Assembly (NCBI RefSeq): GCF_003946915.1
Contig: NZ_RPOC01000005.1
Coordinates: 225,703-289,702, forward strand
Length of the DNA stretch: 64,000 nucleotides
Direction: 5' to 3'
Source of the DNA: Flavobacterium ustbae
Lineage (GTDB): Bacteria; Bacteroidota; Bacteroidia; Flavobacteriales; Flavobacteriaceae
The notes beneath the pieces were generated by a model. The model saw nothing but the letters and a program-made list of their open reading frames with translations. It did not search any database and was not told the origin of the DNA. A program made the translations under genes and the position numbers. Below are positions 55,023-63,891 of this stretch, piece after piece; position 1 is the first letter of the stretch; every line of letters begins with the position of its first letter.

Positions 55023-55694
55023 ATGAATACATCAACATTTACTAAAAGTTCAAAACCATTATTAAAAAATAATGTGTCAAAGCTTGAAAGAGTTTTAATG
55101 GTTACAAGTGGCGCTTATCTTTTATACAACGCATTATCGAAGCAAAACAAAAGCATTACGCAAGCAGGAGCTGGCGGAGCGATGCTTTTAAGAGGAATTT
55201 CAGGATATTGTCCAATATATGATGCTGCGGGACATTTAATGAACGACAAAGCTTCTAATGTAAACATTAGAGTCAATAGCGTAATTAATAAACCTGTAAG
55301 CGAAGTATATGATTTTTGGAGAAATCTAGAAAATTTACCAAAATTCATGAATCACCTTGATTCTGTGAGATCTATAAGTTCTACCATTTCAGAATGGACA
55401 GCAAAAGGACCAGCTGGAATTGGAAAAATATCTTGGAATGCCGAAATTATTAGAGATGAAAAAGACAAACTTTTAAGCTGGAATTCTATTGAAAATTCTA
55501 CTATTAAAAATACTGGAAAAGTTGTCTTTAAACAAAAAGGAAATGCAACAGAATTGGATGTTACTATTTCGTATCACGCACCTTTGGGAATTGCCGGCGA
55601 AAGCGCTGCTAAACTTTTAAATCCTTATTTTGAAAAGTTAGTCAAAGATGATATTTCTAATCTTAAAGTTTATCTGGAAACAAATCAACAATAA
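55023..55694 (+). CDS. SRPBCC-domain protein with DUF2892-like start
   Basis: A 223-residue protein. Residues 20-75 resemble the DUF2892/YgaP-type membrane hairpin (NVSKLERVLMVTSGAYLLYN, then GAMLLRGISGYCPIYDAAG). Residues about 80-220 are a START-like SRPBCC domain (NVNIRVNSVINKPVSEVYDF, FMNHLDSVRSISS, TELDVTISYHAPLGI). Such fusions are common in stress-type gene sets of this phylum and may bind lipids or hydrophobic ligands at the membrane. A weak terminator follows. Confidence 0.8.
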   Translation: MNTSTFTKSSKPLLKNNVSKLERVLMVTSGAYLLYNALSKQNKSITQAGAGGAMLLRGISGYCPIYDAAGHLMNDKASNVNIRVNSVINKPVSEVYDFWRNLENLPKFMNHLDSVRSISSTISEWTAKGPAGIGKISWNAEIIRDEKDKLLSWNSIENSTIKNTGKVVFKQKGNATELDVTISYHAPLGIAGESAAKLLNPYFEKLVKDDISNLKVYLETNQQ

Positions 55695-55730
55695 AAAATG
55701 CTACTATTCTTGTATCTATTTTTTGTTCAA

Positions 55731-55760
55731 AACGCCTTCATTTATGAGGGTGTTTTTTAT
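55731..55760 (+). terminator. Terminator of the SRPBCC gene
   Basis: AACGCCTTCA pairs with TGAGGGTGTT (two G-T pairs) around a TTTA loop, with six T after it, about 37 bases after the stop. Confidence 0.7.
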
Positions 55761-55873
55761 TTTATTGAATAAACAAACCGCTAGTAATCAATGCAAAAAC
55801 TATAAAAAGCAAAATAAATCTTATAAAGTATTTTTTGATAAAATTTTGACCTTTGATAAAATGATCAATTACA

Positions 55874-56530
55874 ATGAAAAAATTCTTTAGAAATAACGGA
55901 TTAGGTATCTGCTTTTTAGTTCTCTTTGTAGCATCTTTAGTAGGTCAGGTACTTTTAGGTTTTGAAGAACATAACAAAGAACTGATCGACGAAGGAACAA
56001 GTGCTATAGCATTTGGTGTTTATCTCACTTCTGGACATTTTTTCCAATCAACTTTTGAAAATTGGGAAAGTGAATTTTTACAAATGACTTTATTTGTTGT
56101 TTTTACCATTTTTTTAAAACAGAAAGGCTCTTCAGAATCCAAAAAAATAGATGAACCCGAAGAAGTAGACCGCGAACCTGATTCTGAGAGAAAAGATGCG
56201 CCTTGGCCTGTCAAAAAGGGCGGTTTTATTTTAAAAATATACAAACATTCACTTACTATTATACTTCTGCTTCTATTTATAATATCATTTGTTATTCATT
56301 TTTATGGAAGCCTTAAAGACGAAAATGAACAGCTCTTTAGAAAAAATCAGCCATTAGAAACCACATCTTCTTATCTAGGAAATTCAAGATTTTGGTTTGA
56401 GTCTTTCCAAAACTGGCAGAGTGAATTCCTTTCTGTGTTTGCTATTATAATGTTATCAATATATTTTCGCCAAATTGGCTCTTCTCAGTCCAAACCTGTT
56501 GATGCTCCTCACATGGAAACAGGAGGATGA
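55874..56530 (+). CDS. DUF6766-type membrane protein with internal duplication
   Basis: A 218-residue membrane protein with four predicted helices in two similar halves. Half one: GLGICFLVLFVASLVGQVLL and STFENWESEFLQM followed by FLKQKGSSESKKIDEPEE; half two: IILLLLFIISFVIHFYGSL and ESFQNWQSEFLSV followed by YFRQIGSSQSKPVDAPH. The repeated F-x-N-W-x-S-E-F-L and GSS-x-SK motifs show a clear tandem duplication. No enzymatic role is known for the family. It is followed by a large protein gene 53 bases downstream. Confidence 0.8.
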   Translation: MKKFFRNNGLGICFLVLFVASLVGQVLLGFEEHNKELIDEGTSAIAFGVYLTSGHFFQSTFENWESEFLQMTLFVVFTIFLKQKGSSESKKIDEPEEVDREPDSERKDAPWPVKKGGFILKIYKHSLTIILLLLFIISFVIHFYGSLKDENEQLFRKNQPLETTSSYLGNSRFWFESFQNWQSEFLSVFAIIMLSIYFRQIGSSQSKPVDAPHMETGG

Positions 56531-56583
56531 TTTTTTACACTCCGATTCAAAAATTACAATTTCATGACTAAAAAGAGCTTTAT

Positions 56584-58761
56584 ATGAATACAATTTCGCC
56601 GTGGACAATAAATGCGCAAACCGATATTGACAGCAGTAATGCTTTAATTACTGTAGAAAAATCGGGATATACTTTTGAACTTTACAGCTGTCGCGATTCT
56701 TTTTGGATTGTTGCCATTGGCAAAAAAAAAGAAAGAATTGCTTTTCGTGCTGCGTATGCACTAAATAGCTTTTTTGAAATTAACAGCATCAGCGAATCTG
56801 AAAAAGAAATAATCGTAAAACTGAAAACAGAATTAGGCGATTACGAAATAAACATTAATTTTCCCGAGCCCGATTCTCATTTACTGCATTACAAAACTAA
56901 TTTTAAAGCCAATTCGTCGATTTTGATTCCGTTTTGGCCTCACGATATATTGCCTTTAACCCAAAATGGAAATATTGAAAACACATCCGGAAAAATTCAT
57001 GTTAAACAAGTGGGCACAAGATCTGGATTATTGTTTGCAAGTATCACAAAACCTAAAAAAAGCACTTTATTCTACTTTCAAAATCTAACTGCCATAGCTG
57101 CTTATTGCGAAGCCACAGAAACCTCGCTAAGCGATGCAGTAAACGGAACTTGGCCAGAAATTGGTTTTCAGCTTCCTATAACTATTGACAAACCTATTCC
57201 TGCAGGCAAAACATTTATTATTTCAGATGCCTATGTGCTATTAGGCGATGAGGTAAAAAATGATCCTTCAAAATTGTGCATAGATTATCTGGAAAATCTT
57301 GCAATCATTTATAAACTCATTACGCGCCCAGAAACTGAATACCATAACTGGATCGAAATTGCTCAAAAAACGATATCAGATTTGGAATATAATAAAGGCT
57401 GCTGGACACAAACTAACGGTATTCCGTACCTTAACGCTTACTTATGCGATTACGAAACACCAGCAGAGAGCATGGTACAGCTTGCCGTTTTAACTCCGCT
57501 TAAAGAATATGAAAGATGGAGTTCTGAAAGTTATCGTTTATCTGAAGATTTACGATCTGGCATATCCAATTTTTATGATCCAAAAATAAAAAGCATTACG
57601 CGCTGGCTTCCTGCACTTCATAATAAACTAGACCAGTCTGAAGAACAAAAAAAAGACACCACAATGGATTCCTGGTATTTGCATCATCCGCTTATTAACC
57701 TCGCAAGGCTTGCCATTTCCGGAGACAAAAATGCAAAGAAACTAGTTTTAGATTCGATAGATTTTGTGATAAAAGCCGCGCATCATTTTAAATACGAATG
57801 GCCCGTGTTTTATAATATTGAAACCTTTGAAATTATTAAAGAAGAGACCAAACCTGGAAATGGAGGTGAAAAAGATGTTCCTGGCGCCTATGCGCATTTA
57901 ATGCTTTTAGTTTATCAGCTTACAAAAGAAAAACGTTATTTAAATGAAGCTAAAAGAGCTGCAAAACAACTTACACAATGTGGATTTGATATCTTTTATC
58001 AAGCTAATAATACTGGTTTTTCTGCAAATGCCTTATTGGAACTTTATAAAATAACCAATAAAGAAATTTATTTGAAAACCAGTTATATGTGCCTTTCAGC
58101 ATTATTGAAAAACGTGCAGCTCTGGGATTCCCAATATGGCTTTGGAAAAAAGTATAATAATTTTTTCTCTATTTTTCCTTTAAATGATGCTCCGTACACT
58201 GCCGCGTATGAAGAAATGGAAGTTTATTCTATATTGACAGAGTACATGATACAATCTAAAGATGTTAATATTTTGCCTGGGCTTAGAATTTTGCTTCCAG
58301 AATTCGTAAAATATGCAATTAGTAGAATTCCATACTATTATCCTGTCTTTCTTCCCAAAGAAATGATTTCAGAAGAGGTAAAAACTGGAGAAATACAGTC
58401 TAATTTATTTGCTCCTCTTGAGGATTTATATGTTGGCTGGGAAAAAAGCGGGCAAGTGGGCCAAGAAATTTACGGTGCTGGAGCCGCTTTTGCGATTGTA
58501 CCAAGACAATATTTTAAAATTGACGATAATCTGACCATTTTTATTGATTATCCTGTTGTGAGTTTTACAAAGAGAAAAAACAGTATTTTTATTAAACTTA
58601 ACGGAAACAAAGAAATGTATTGCGATTTAATTATTATTTGTAATAAAAGTAAAAAAAATGTAGCGGTATTTCAGGATGATATTCCTTTAAAGCCCATACA
58701 CAATACTGGCAATAAAAAATATAAAATTGCAGGCGAAGGAAATATTAAAATAAACTGGTAA
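56584..58761 (+). CDS. Unrecognised 725-aa protein, probable (alpha/alpha)6-barrel C-terminal part
   Basis: A 725-residue soluble protein without signal peptide. Residues 1-230 are beta-rich (ENTSGKIHVKQVGTRSGLLF, LPITIDKPIPAGKTF). From about 240 to 620 helical pairs with Gly and aromatic residues recur (GGEKDVPGAYAHLMLLVYQL, GFSANALLELYKI, NDAPYTAAYEEMEVYSILTE), as in alpha/alpha barrels of glycoside hydrolases and epimerases, and residues about 640-725 form a final beta part. I cannot assign a family or catalytic residues. It is in the stress-type row, separated from the alcohol dehydrogenase gene by a terminator. Confidence 0.65.
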   Translation: MNTISPWTINAQTDIDSSNALITVEKSGYTFELYSCRDSFWIVAIGKKKERIAFRAAYALNSFFEINSISESEKEIIVKLKTELGDYEININFPEPDSHLLHYKTNFKANSSILIPFWPHDILPLTQNGNIENTSGKIHVKQVGTRSGLLFASITKPKKSTLFYFQNLTAIAAYCEATETSLSDAVNGTWPEIGFQLPITIDKPIPAGKTFIISDAYVLLGDEVKNDPSKLCIDYLENLAIIYKLITRPETEYHNWIEIAQKTISDLEYNKGCWTQTNGIPYLNAYLCDYETPAESMVQLAVLTPLKEYERWSSESYRLSEDLRSGISNFYDPKIKSITRWLPALHNKLDQSEEQKKDTTMDSWYLHHPLINLARLAISGDKNAKKLVLDSIDFVIKAAHHFKYEWPVFYNIETFEIIKEETKPGNGGEKDVPGAYAHLMLLVYQLTKEKRYLNEAKRAAKQLTQCGFDIFYQANNTGFSANALLELYKITNKEIYLKTSYMCLSALLKNVQLWDSQYGFGKKYNNFFSIFPLNDAPYTAAYEEMEVYSILTEYMIQSKDVNILPGLRILLPEFVKYAISRIPYYYPVFLPKEMISEEVKTGEIQSNLFAPLEDLYVGWEKSGQVGQEIYGAGAAFAIVPRQYFKIDDNLTIFIDYPVVSFTKRKNSIFIKLNGNKEMYCDLIIICNKSKKNVAVFQDDIPLKPIHNTGNKKYKIAGEGNIKINW

Positions 58762-58763
58762 TT

Positions 58764-58799
58764 AAAAAGGTGAAGTTTTTCTTTAAACTTCACCTTTTT
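58764..58799. terminator. Strong bidirectional terminator
   Basis: AAAAAGGTGAAGTTT and its exact complement form a 15-bp stem around a 6-base loop, filling the 42-base gap between two convergent genes. Confidence 0.9.
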
Positions 58800-58803
58800 T
58801 CAA

Positions 58804-59973
58804 TTACTTCCAAGGATCCAAAACCACTTTAACACATCCATCTTCTTTCTTTTTGAAAATATCATACGCATGTGAAATTTCAGATAATGGCAATCTGTGC
58901 GTAATAATATCGTCCAGTTTTACCTTTCCCTGAACCACATATTCTAAAAGTTTGTCAATATGTTTGTGCGCAGGTGCCTGACCTCCTTTTAAAACGATTC
59001 CTTTATCAAAAAACTGTCCTAAAGGAAAATTATCATAATTGGCAGGATAAACTCCTAATATAGATACTATACCATTTCTTCTAACGGCACTCATACAAGC
59101 TTCTAATACTTTGATAGAACCTTTTTCAAAATTGATTGTCGCTTTTATACGGTCGGCTATATTTCTGTCTGGTTCAAAACCAACTGCATCAATACAGACA
59201 TCTGCTCCTCTTCCGTTGGTCATTGCTCTAATTTGTTCGATCACTTCTTTTGGACCGTCTTCCCAAAGTAACGTAACAGAATCGGTTGTAGCTTTTGCTT
59301 TGTCCAATCGGTATTGAAGTGTGTCTACAATAATTACCAATCCAGCACCTCGAAGCCAAGCACTTTTTGCTGCCATAATTCCAACAGGTCCCGCTCCAAA
59401 AATAGCGACTGTTTCTCCGCCCTTTACTTCTCCCCAATCTACACCTGTGTAACCAGTTGGAAAGATATCAGTTAGAAAAAGCACTTGCTCATCTGATAAA
59501 TCCTCCGGTACCATTCTTGGACCATAGTTAGCATAAGGCACTCTAACATACTGTGCCTGACCACCATCGTAACCGCCATACAAATCGGTATAACCAAAAA
59601 GTGCGCCTCCTTTTTCTGTTAAGATACCACCTTCTGGACCATAATGTTCCGGATTACTATGTTCGCAATTTCCAGGAGAATCATGATCGCAGAAAAAACA
59701 GTTTCCGCAAGCAATAGGAAATGGAACAACAACACGGTCGCCACGTTTAAGATGTGTTACCGTTGATCCCGTTTCTTCTACAATACCCATAAACTCGTGT
59801 CCCAAAACCATAGGCCGCGGTTGCGGAAATCCTCCTGAATATATATGGAGATCTGAACCGCAAATTGCTGTAGAAGTTACTTTTAAAATTATGTCGTCTT
59901 TTTCTTTTAAAATTGGATCATCGACTGTATCATATTTGATGGATCCTGGTCCATGAATAACTGCTGCTTTCAT
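58804..59973 (-). CDS. Zinc-dependent alcohol dehydrogenase, formaldehyde dehydrogenase-like
   Basis: A 389-residue medium-chain dehydrogenase. The catalytic zinc site is visible in STAICGSDLHIYSG and LGHEFMGIVEETG, the structural zinc lobe in IACGNCFFCDHDSPGNCE, and the NAD(P) Rossmann fold in GETVAIFGAGPVGIMAA. The IFPTGYTGVDW stretch and the long insertion after the Cys lobe fit the glutathione-independent formaldehyde dehydrogenase / threonine dehydrogenase-like group. The substrate is not certain; aldehyde or small-alcohol detoxification fits the stress-type neighbourhood. The gene is monocistronic. Confidence 0.88.
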   Translation of the reverse strand: MKAAVIHGPGSIKYDTVDDPILKEKDDIILKVTSTAICGSDLHIYSGGFPQPRPMVLGHEFMGIVEETGSTVTHLKRGDRVVVPFPIACGNCFFCDHDSPGNCEHSNPEHYGPEGGILTEKGGALFGYTDLYGGYDGGQAQYVRVPYANYGPRMVPEDLSDEQVLFLTDIFPTGYTGVDWGEVKGGETVAIFGAGPVGIMAAKSAWLRGAGLVIIVDTLQYRLDKAKATTDSVTLLWEDGPKEVIEQIRAMTNGRGADVCIDAVGFEPDRNIADRIKATINFEKGSIKVLEACMSAVRRNGIVSILGVYPANYDNFPLGQFFDKGIVLKGGQAPAHKHIDKLLEYVVQGKVKLDDIITHRLPLSEISHAYDIFKKKEDGCVKVVLDPWK

Positions 59974-60123
59974 AATAATAATCTTTAAATTTAAGTATAG
60001 CTAATTAACTATAAACAAAACAGTTGCGATTACAAGATTAATTTCAATTCTTACAAAATATTATAACTATAATTAAAATTATCTTTAAAACATTTTATGA
60101 TCCATGAAATTGAAAAAAATAAA

Positions 60124-60146
60124 AGCCTGTTTAAAAAAAACAGGCT
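60124..60146 (-). terminator. Terminator of the small secreted protein gene
   Basis: AGCCTGTTT and AAACAGGCT form a 9-bp stem around a 5-base loop, followed by T residues on the minus strand, 22 bases after the stop of the gene at 60169. Confidence 0.75.
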
Positions 60147-60168
60147 CATTAAAGTAAAATATAACACT

Positions 60169-60399
60169 TTATGGTTTTGTACTGTTAATACTATCTCTCG
60201 CAGAAGACTTTGCAGTTCCTTTCTTTTTGTCTGCAGGTTGTTTGGTATCAGTCTTTTTTGTAGATGGATATTGTTTATTCTTTTTATGATGAACAGTATC
60301 CGTTTTAGTTGTAGACTTTTTCTTCTGCTGAATGGTATCTTGTGCTGAAGCTAAGTTAAAAGCTAAAAGCATACATCCAATTAAAAATAAATTTTTCAT
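60169..60399 (-). CDS. Small secreted Lys/Thr-rich protein
   Basis: A 76-residue protein with a signal peptide (LIGCMLLAFNLASAQ). The mature part is basic and low in complexity (KKKSTTKTDTVHHKKNKQ, then TDTKQPADKKKG), so it is probably disordered in the envelope and could bind polyanions. No family is recognised. It is a single gene with its own terminator, close to a very acidic protein gene at 60716. Confidence 0.65.
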   Translation of the reverse strand: MKNLFLIGCMLLAFNLASAQDTIQQKKKSTTKTDTVHHKKNKQYPSTKKTDTKQPADKKKGTAKSSARDSINSTKP

Positions 60400-60715
60400 A
60401 ATAAATAATTTAGGTTAATACATTGTTTATAAAACACTTACATAGGTTTCACTGCAAATATTGTAAAGAAAACCAGTATTTTTTTACACTATAAATATCT
60501 CATTCTTATATGATTACCATAATATGACTGCCTTCAATTACTTTACAAAAAACAAAAACTTTTTAATCACACGATATCTATACATGGCAAGATAAAATCC
60601 AACCTCAACAAACTGTAAATTATATAATTACACTAGCAGTGTGTTATAAATTTAAAATAAAAGACAATCCTATTTTTACAGTATCACCATTTAAGAACTT
60701 TTAAAAAATAGAGAT
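60400..60715. other. Divergent intergenic region
   Basis: About 315 AT-rich bases between the divergent basic and acidic protein genes. No gene or repeat is visible and no clear promoter pair can be named. Confidence 0.35.
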
Positions 60716-61018
60716 ATGAATTTAAATGAAAGAGAAAATTACGGTTCAGAAGAAAAGTATTTTCAAGACGACGAAACACGATACGAAAATGACCATCAAT
60801 ATGATGATATCGATATTGATGCACCACCTTCAGACCATTCCATAAGCGATAATGCAGAACCAGATTACGGAAATGAATTTGATGAAAATGAAATCAAAAA
60901 TCAAAATTTGGAAGAGGATACATTTGAAGACGAAGATGATGAGGATGATGAAGATGAAGATGAAGACGAAGACGAAGATGAAGATGAAGACGGAACAGAT
61001 CCAAATCGAAATCTCTAA
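60716..61018 (+). CDS. Acidic protein with Asp/Glu run (RENY-start family)
   Basis: A 100-residue protein starting MNLNERENYGSEEKYFQDDE, with PPSDHSISDNAEPDYGNEF in the middle and a run of more than 25 Asp/Glu near the end (EDDEDDEDEDEDEDEDED within it), closing with DGTDPNRNL. The run is made of a GA-rich trinucleotide-like repeat (GAAGATGAT-type), so its length may vary by slippage. It resembles the 114-residue protein at 53.4 kb. Probably disordered; function unknown. A strong terminator follows. Confidence 0.65.
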   Translation: MNLNERENYGSEEKYFQDDETRYENDHQYDDIDIDAPPSDHSISDNAEPDYGNEFDENEIKNQNLEEDTFEDEDDEDDEDEDEDEDEDEDEDGTDPNRNL

Positions 61019-61026
61019 AAAGCAGC

Positions 61027-61060
61027 ACCCGTTTAAGAATTCTTAAACGGGTTCTTTTTT
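61027..61060 (+). terminator. Terminator of the acidic protein gene
   Basis: ACCCGTTTAAGAA followed directly by its exact complement gives a 26-base palindrome, with eight or more T after it, nine bases beyond the stop. Confidence 0.85.
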
Positions 61061-61100
61061 TTTGTAACCTTCAGAAGCGAAATATTATAAACTTAACACC

Positions 61101-62081
61101 TTACTGGATCAAGGTATTATGAGATCTAAAAGATTCGAAAAACTCAAAAGCTCTTTTTTCTGCATAAGAATATGTCGAATCACGAAGCGGAAAAGCGCAA
61201 TGCCCGCCGTATTTTGGCGTTTCTAAATAGACAAAAGCACTACTTTCGGCAATCGTTCTTGGGTAACATCTTTCACTCAAAAAAGGATCGTCGAGCGAAT
61301 TTATAATTAAAACCGGTGTCGTGATATTTTTAAGAGAAAACTCTGGAGAAACACGATCATAATAATCGTCTTTACTGGCAAAACCATGCAACGGCGCGGT
61401 AAAATACTGATCTACTTCGTCAAAAGATGTAATTTTATCTATCTGATCGCGGTTGATGAAATCTGGAAATTGCGCTGCTTTGTATTTTAGCTTTTTCTTG
61501 ATGTCAATGGTAAAATTCTTTAGATAAACTCTATTAAAGCCTTGCTTAAGCACTTCTGCACTGGTAGCGATGTGAGTTGGAACAGAAATAGAAACGGCAG
61601 CTTTTATACGCTCATCAATTTTTGTCCAGCCTAGATAATTGAGCAACTGTACGCCTCCCATAGAATATCCGATAAGATAAATATCCTCAGCTCCTTTTTG
61701 AAGAGCAAACTGAACCACCTCATCAAGATCGTCAACAGCACCATGATGATACAATCTTGGCAGACGATTCATTTCTCCACCGCAAGTACGATTGTTCCAT
61801 GCAAAAACCGAAAAACCTTTCTGCTGAAAATAGGCCGCACAGCTATTATTATACGTTCTTCGCGAGTCGCCTTCTAAGCCATGACACAAAATAACCGCTT
61901 TTTTGGGATCATTTATAAGGTAATCGATATTGATAAAATCGCCATCTTTTAACTCATGTTTTTCTCTACTATATTCAGGAACTTCAAATCTTTTGATCAA
62001 GGCGGCATAAATGGTAGAAACATGCCTATTTCGATGAATAATAGAAGGAGAATTATATTCTGATTGTTCAATTAGTGGCAT
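61101..62081 (-). CDS. YheT-family alpha/beta hydrolase
   Basis: A 326-residue cytoplasmic hydrolase. The YheT/ABHD layout is clear: NRHVSTIYAALIKRF at the start, oxyanion region CHGLEGDSRRTYN, WNNRTCGGEMNRLPRLYHHG (family signature), nucleophile elbow GYSMGGVQLL, Asp in INSLDDPFLSE and His in KYGGHCAFP. Known family members act on acyl esters or are only predicted to. It is a single gene with no obvious partners. Confidence 0.88.
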   Translation of the reverse strand: MPLIEQSEYNSPSIIHRNRHVSTIYAALIKRFEVPEYSREKHELKDGDFINIDYLINDPKKAVILCHGLEGDSRRTYNNSCAAYFQQKGFSVFAWNNRTCGGEMNRLPRLYHHGAVDDLDEVVQFALQKGAEDIYLIGYSMGGVQLLNYLGWTKIDERIKAAVSISVPTHIATSAEVLKQGFNRVYLKNFTIDIKKKLKYKAAQFPDFINRDQIDKITSFDEVDQYFTAPLHGFASKDDYYDRVSPEFSLKNITTPVLIINSLDDPFLSERCYPRTIAESSAFVYLETPKYGGHCAFPLRDSTYSYAEKRAFEFFESFRSHNTLIQ

Positions 62082-62325
62082 AACGAAAGTTTTAAGAGTA
62101 CCTTAATACAAATCTAAGAAATCATTTAATATGTAACTTAATTCTTTCTTTCTATTTTATTGAAATAATTTTGTGATCGAATTTAAAATCCAAATAGAAT
62201 TTAAGATAAAACCATTAAAATAAATAATCCATTTTTAAAAAACATTACAAATGCTACAGGCGCATCTCAAAGAAAACAAATTGTTAAATGTGCTATAATA
62301 CCGCTCTTGTCCCGCCAACTCTGGC
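62082..62325. other. Divergent intergenic region before the last kinase gene
   Basis: Around 240 bases with no gene. It ends at a good promoter for the histidine kinase gene (62326-62353). No other motif is supported. Confidence 0.4.
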
Positions 62326-62353
62326 TTGAATGTTTACTTTATTCGTATATTTG
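62326..62353 (+). promoter_or_regulatory. Promoter of the membrane histidine kinase gene
   Basis: TTG at 62326-62328 and TATATTTG at 62346-62353 (TAnnTTTG) are 17 bases apart, the arrangement known for the housekeeping promoter of this phylum. Transcription would start about 25 bases before the ATG at 62387. Confidence 0.6.
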
Positions 62354-62386
62354 CAAAATCGATTTTTAAAAAGTAAAATCCTTTAA

Positions 62387-63757
62387 ATGTTTGAACTCTT
62401 ACCAGTAGATCCAAAAACGATATTCCTACTATATTTTTGGGGCAATTTATTTACCTGCATTCTAATCTTCAGTTTTTCTTTTTCGTATGCCACTAGCGAC
62501 AACAGAAAAACATTAAGATGGTTTGGCTTAGGTAAATTAATACTTACTGTTGCCTGGATTTTGGCGCTTGTGCGAGGCATTATTCCAGATTTTGTTTCTA
62601 TTAACCTTGCAAATTCAATGATTTTTGGTGCTTGCTGTTTTGAGACAATCGCCATGTTATCCTTAATTAGATCGCACGCCAAAAGGCATTATCGATTTCA
62701 GATAGCGATTACTGCAGCCGCAATTTTGCTTTTTAATGTGGCAACGCTTTTTGACGCATCAATGAATACACGCGTCATCATTGGCGGTATTGGCATATTT
62801 TTCATTTATTTATTGCCAACAATAGCTTATTTTACAGAAAAGCGAAAAAGCTTTTTTAAAACTTTTTATGTACTGTGCTACATGGGCTTTGAGATTTTAA
62901 TTGCGATAAGAACAGTTCATCGATACTTATATCCTCAGAATCTTATTATATCAAAAGATACTTTCGATAGTTTATATAGCATTTGTTTGTTTCTATTGAC
63001 TTTAATCGGTATTGTGGGCTTTTTGCTTTTGGTAAAAGAAAAGCAGGATTATAAAATTAAAAAGCTTTTAAATGATAAAGACCAGTTTTTTTCTATCATT
63101 TCTCACGACTTAAGAGGGCCTTTAGGATCTTCTGTTTCGCTTTCCGAAATTTTAGTCGAAAATATTGACCAATATAGCAGAGAAGAAATTAAAGAAATAT
63201 CAGAGATGCTGCATGATTCGAATAAGAATATTTACAAATTGCTTGAAAATCTCTTAGACTGGTCCCGAGTACAAACGGGAATGATTACTTTCAATCCTAA
63301 AAAGATACTTTTGAATGCTCTAATTGAGGAGAATATTGAATTAAGTAAAAATGTCGCTTTAAACAAAAACATTAACATCACGTTTGAGTCGGCATATCTT
63401 ATCGAGGCAGAAGCAGACAAAAATATGATTAGCACAGTCTTACGCAATCTATTGAGTAATGCTATTAAATTTACAGACAAGAACGGAGAGATTAAAGTAA
63501 AACTTGCCAAAACCAATCAAAAAGTACAAATTTCTATTAAAGATAACGGAATCGGAGTTCCTGATTATATTAAAGAAAAGCTATTTAAAATTAACGGAAA
63601 GGTATTGCAAAAAGGTACAGAAAACGAATTAGGAAGCGGACTCGGTCTTTTACTTTGTAAAGAGTTTGTAAACATTCATGAAGGAGAAATTTGGGTAGAA
63701 AGCGAAGAGGGAGAAGGAAGCATTTTTAGGTTTACTCTTCCGATGAAAATATTATAA
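62387..63757 (+). CDS. Membrane-bound sensor histidine kinase
   Basis: A 456-residue kinase. Residues 1-220 hold about six or seven helices in a compact membrane domain without a large periplasmic loop (FSFSYATSDNRKTLRWFGLG, then GGIGIFFIYLLPTIAYF). A short linker leads to HisKA with His240 in FSIISHDLRGPLGSS and to a HATPase with LRNLLSNAIKFTD, DNGIGVPDYIKE and LGSGLGLLLCKEF. The sensor fold resembles multi-helix sensors that detect signals inside the membrane. No response regulator gene is next to it. Confidence 0.88.
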   Translation: MFELLPVDPKTIFLLYFWGNLFTCILIFSFSFSYATSDNRKTLRWFGLGKLILTVAWILALVRGIIPDFVSINLANSMIFGACCFETIAMLSLIRSHAKRHYRFQIAITAAAILLFNVATLFDASMNTRVIIGGIGIFFIYLLPTIAYFTEKRKSFFKTFYVLCYMGFEILIAIRTVHRYLYPQNLIISKDTFDSLYSICLFLLTLIGIVGFLLLVKEKQDYKIKKLLNDKDQFFSIISHDLRGPLGSSVSLSEILVENIDQYSREEIKEISEMLHDSNKNIYKLLENLLDWSRVQTGMITFNPKKILLNALIEENIELSKNVALNKNINITFESAYLIEAEADKNMISTVLRNLLSNAIKFTDKNGEIKVKLAKTNQKVQISIKDNGIGVPDYIKEKLFKINGKVLQKGTENELGSGLGLLLCKEFVNIHEGEIWVESEEGEGSIFRFTLPMKIL

Positions 63758-63891
63758 ATAAAATTTCAAATTTGAAATTCCAAATTCCATTCTGAAATAT
63801 TAAATTCCAATAAAAAAATTCCAAATTCAAAACTAAAATCTAAAATCTAAAATCTAAAATCTAAAATAAAAAAATCCAAACTCCAGTTTTA
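63758..63891. repeat. Low-complexity A-rich repeat tract
   Basis: Short words such as AAATTCCAAATTC and five or more copies of a CTAAAAT-type unit (TAAAATC spaced by about 10 bases) fill the space between the kinase gene and the insertion element. No coding potential is visible. Confidence 0.7.
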
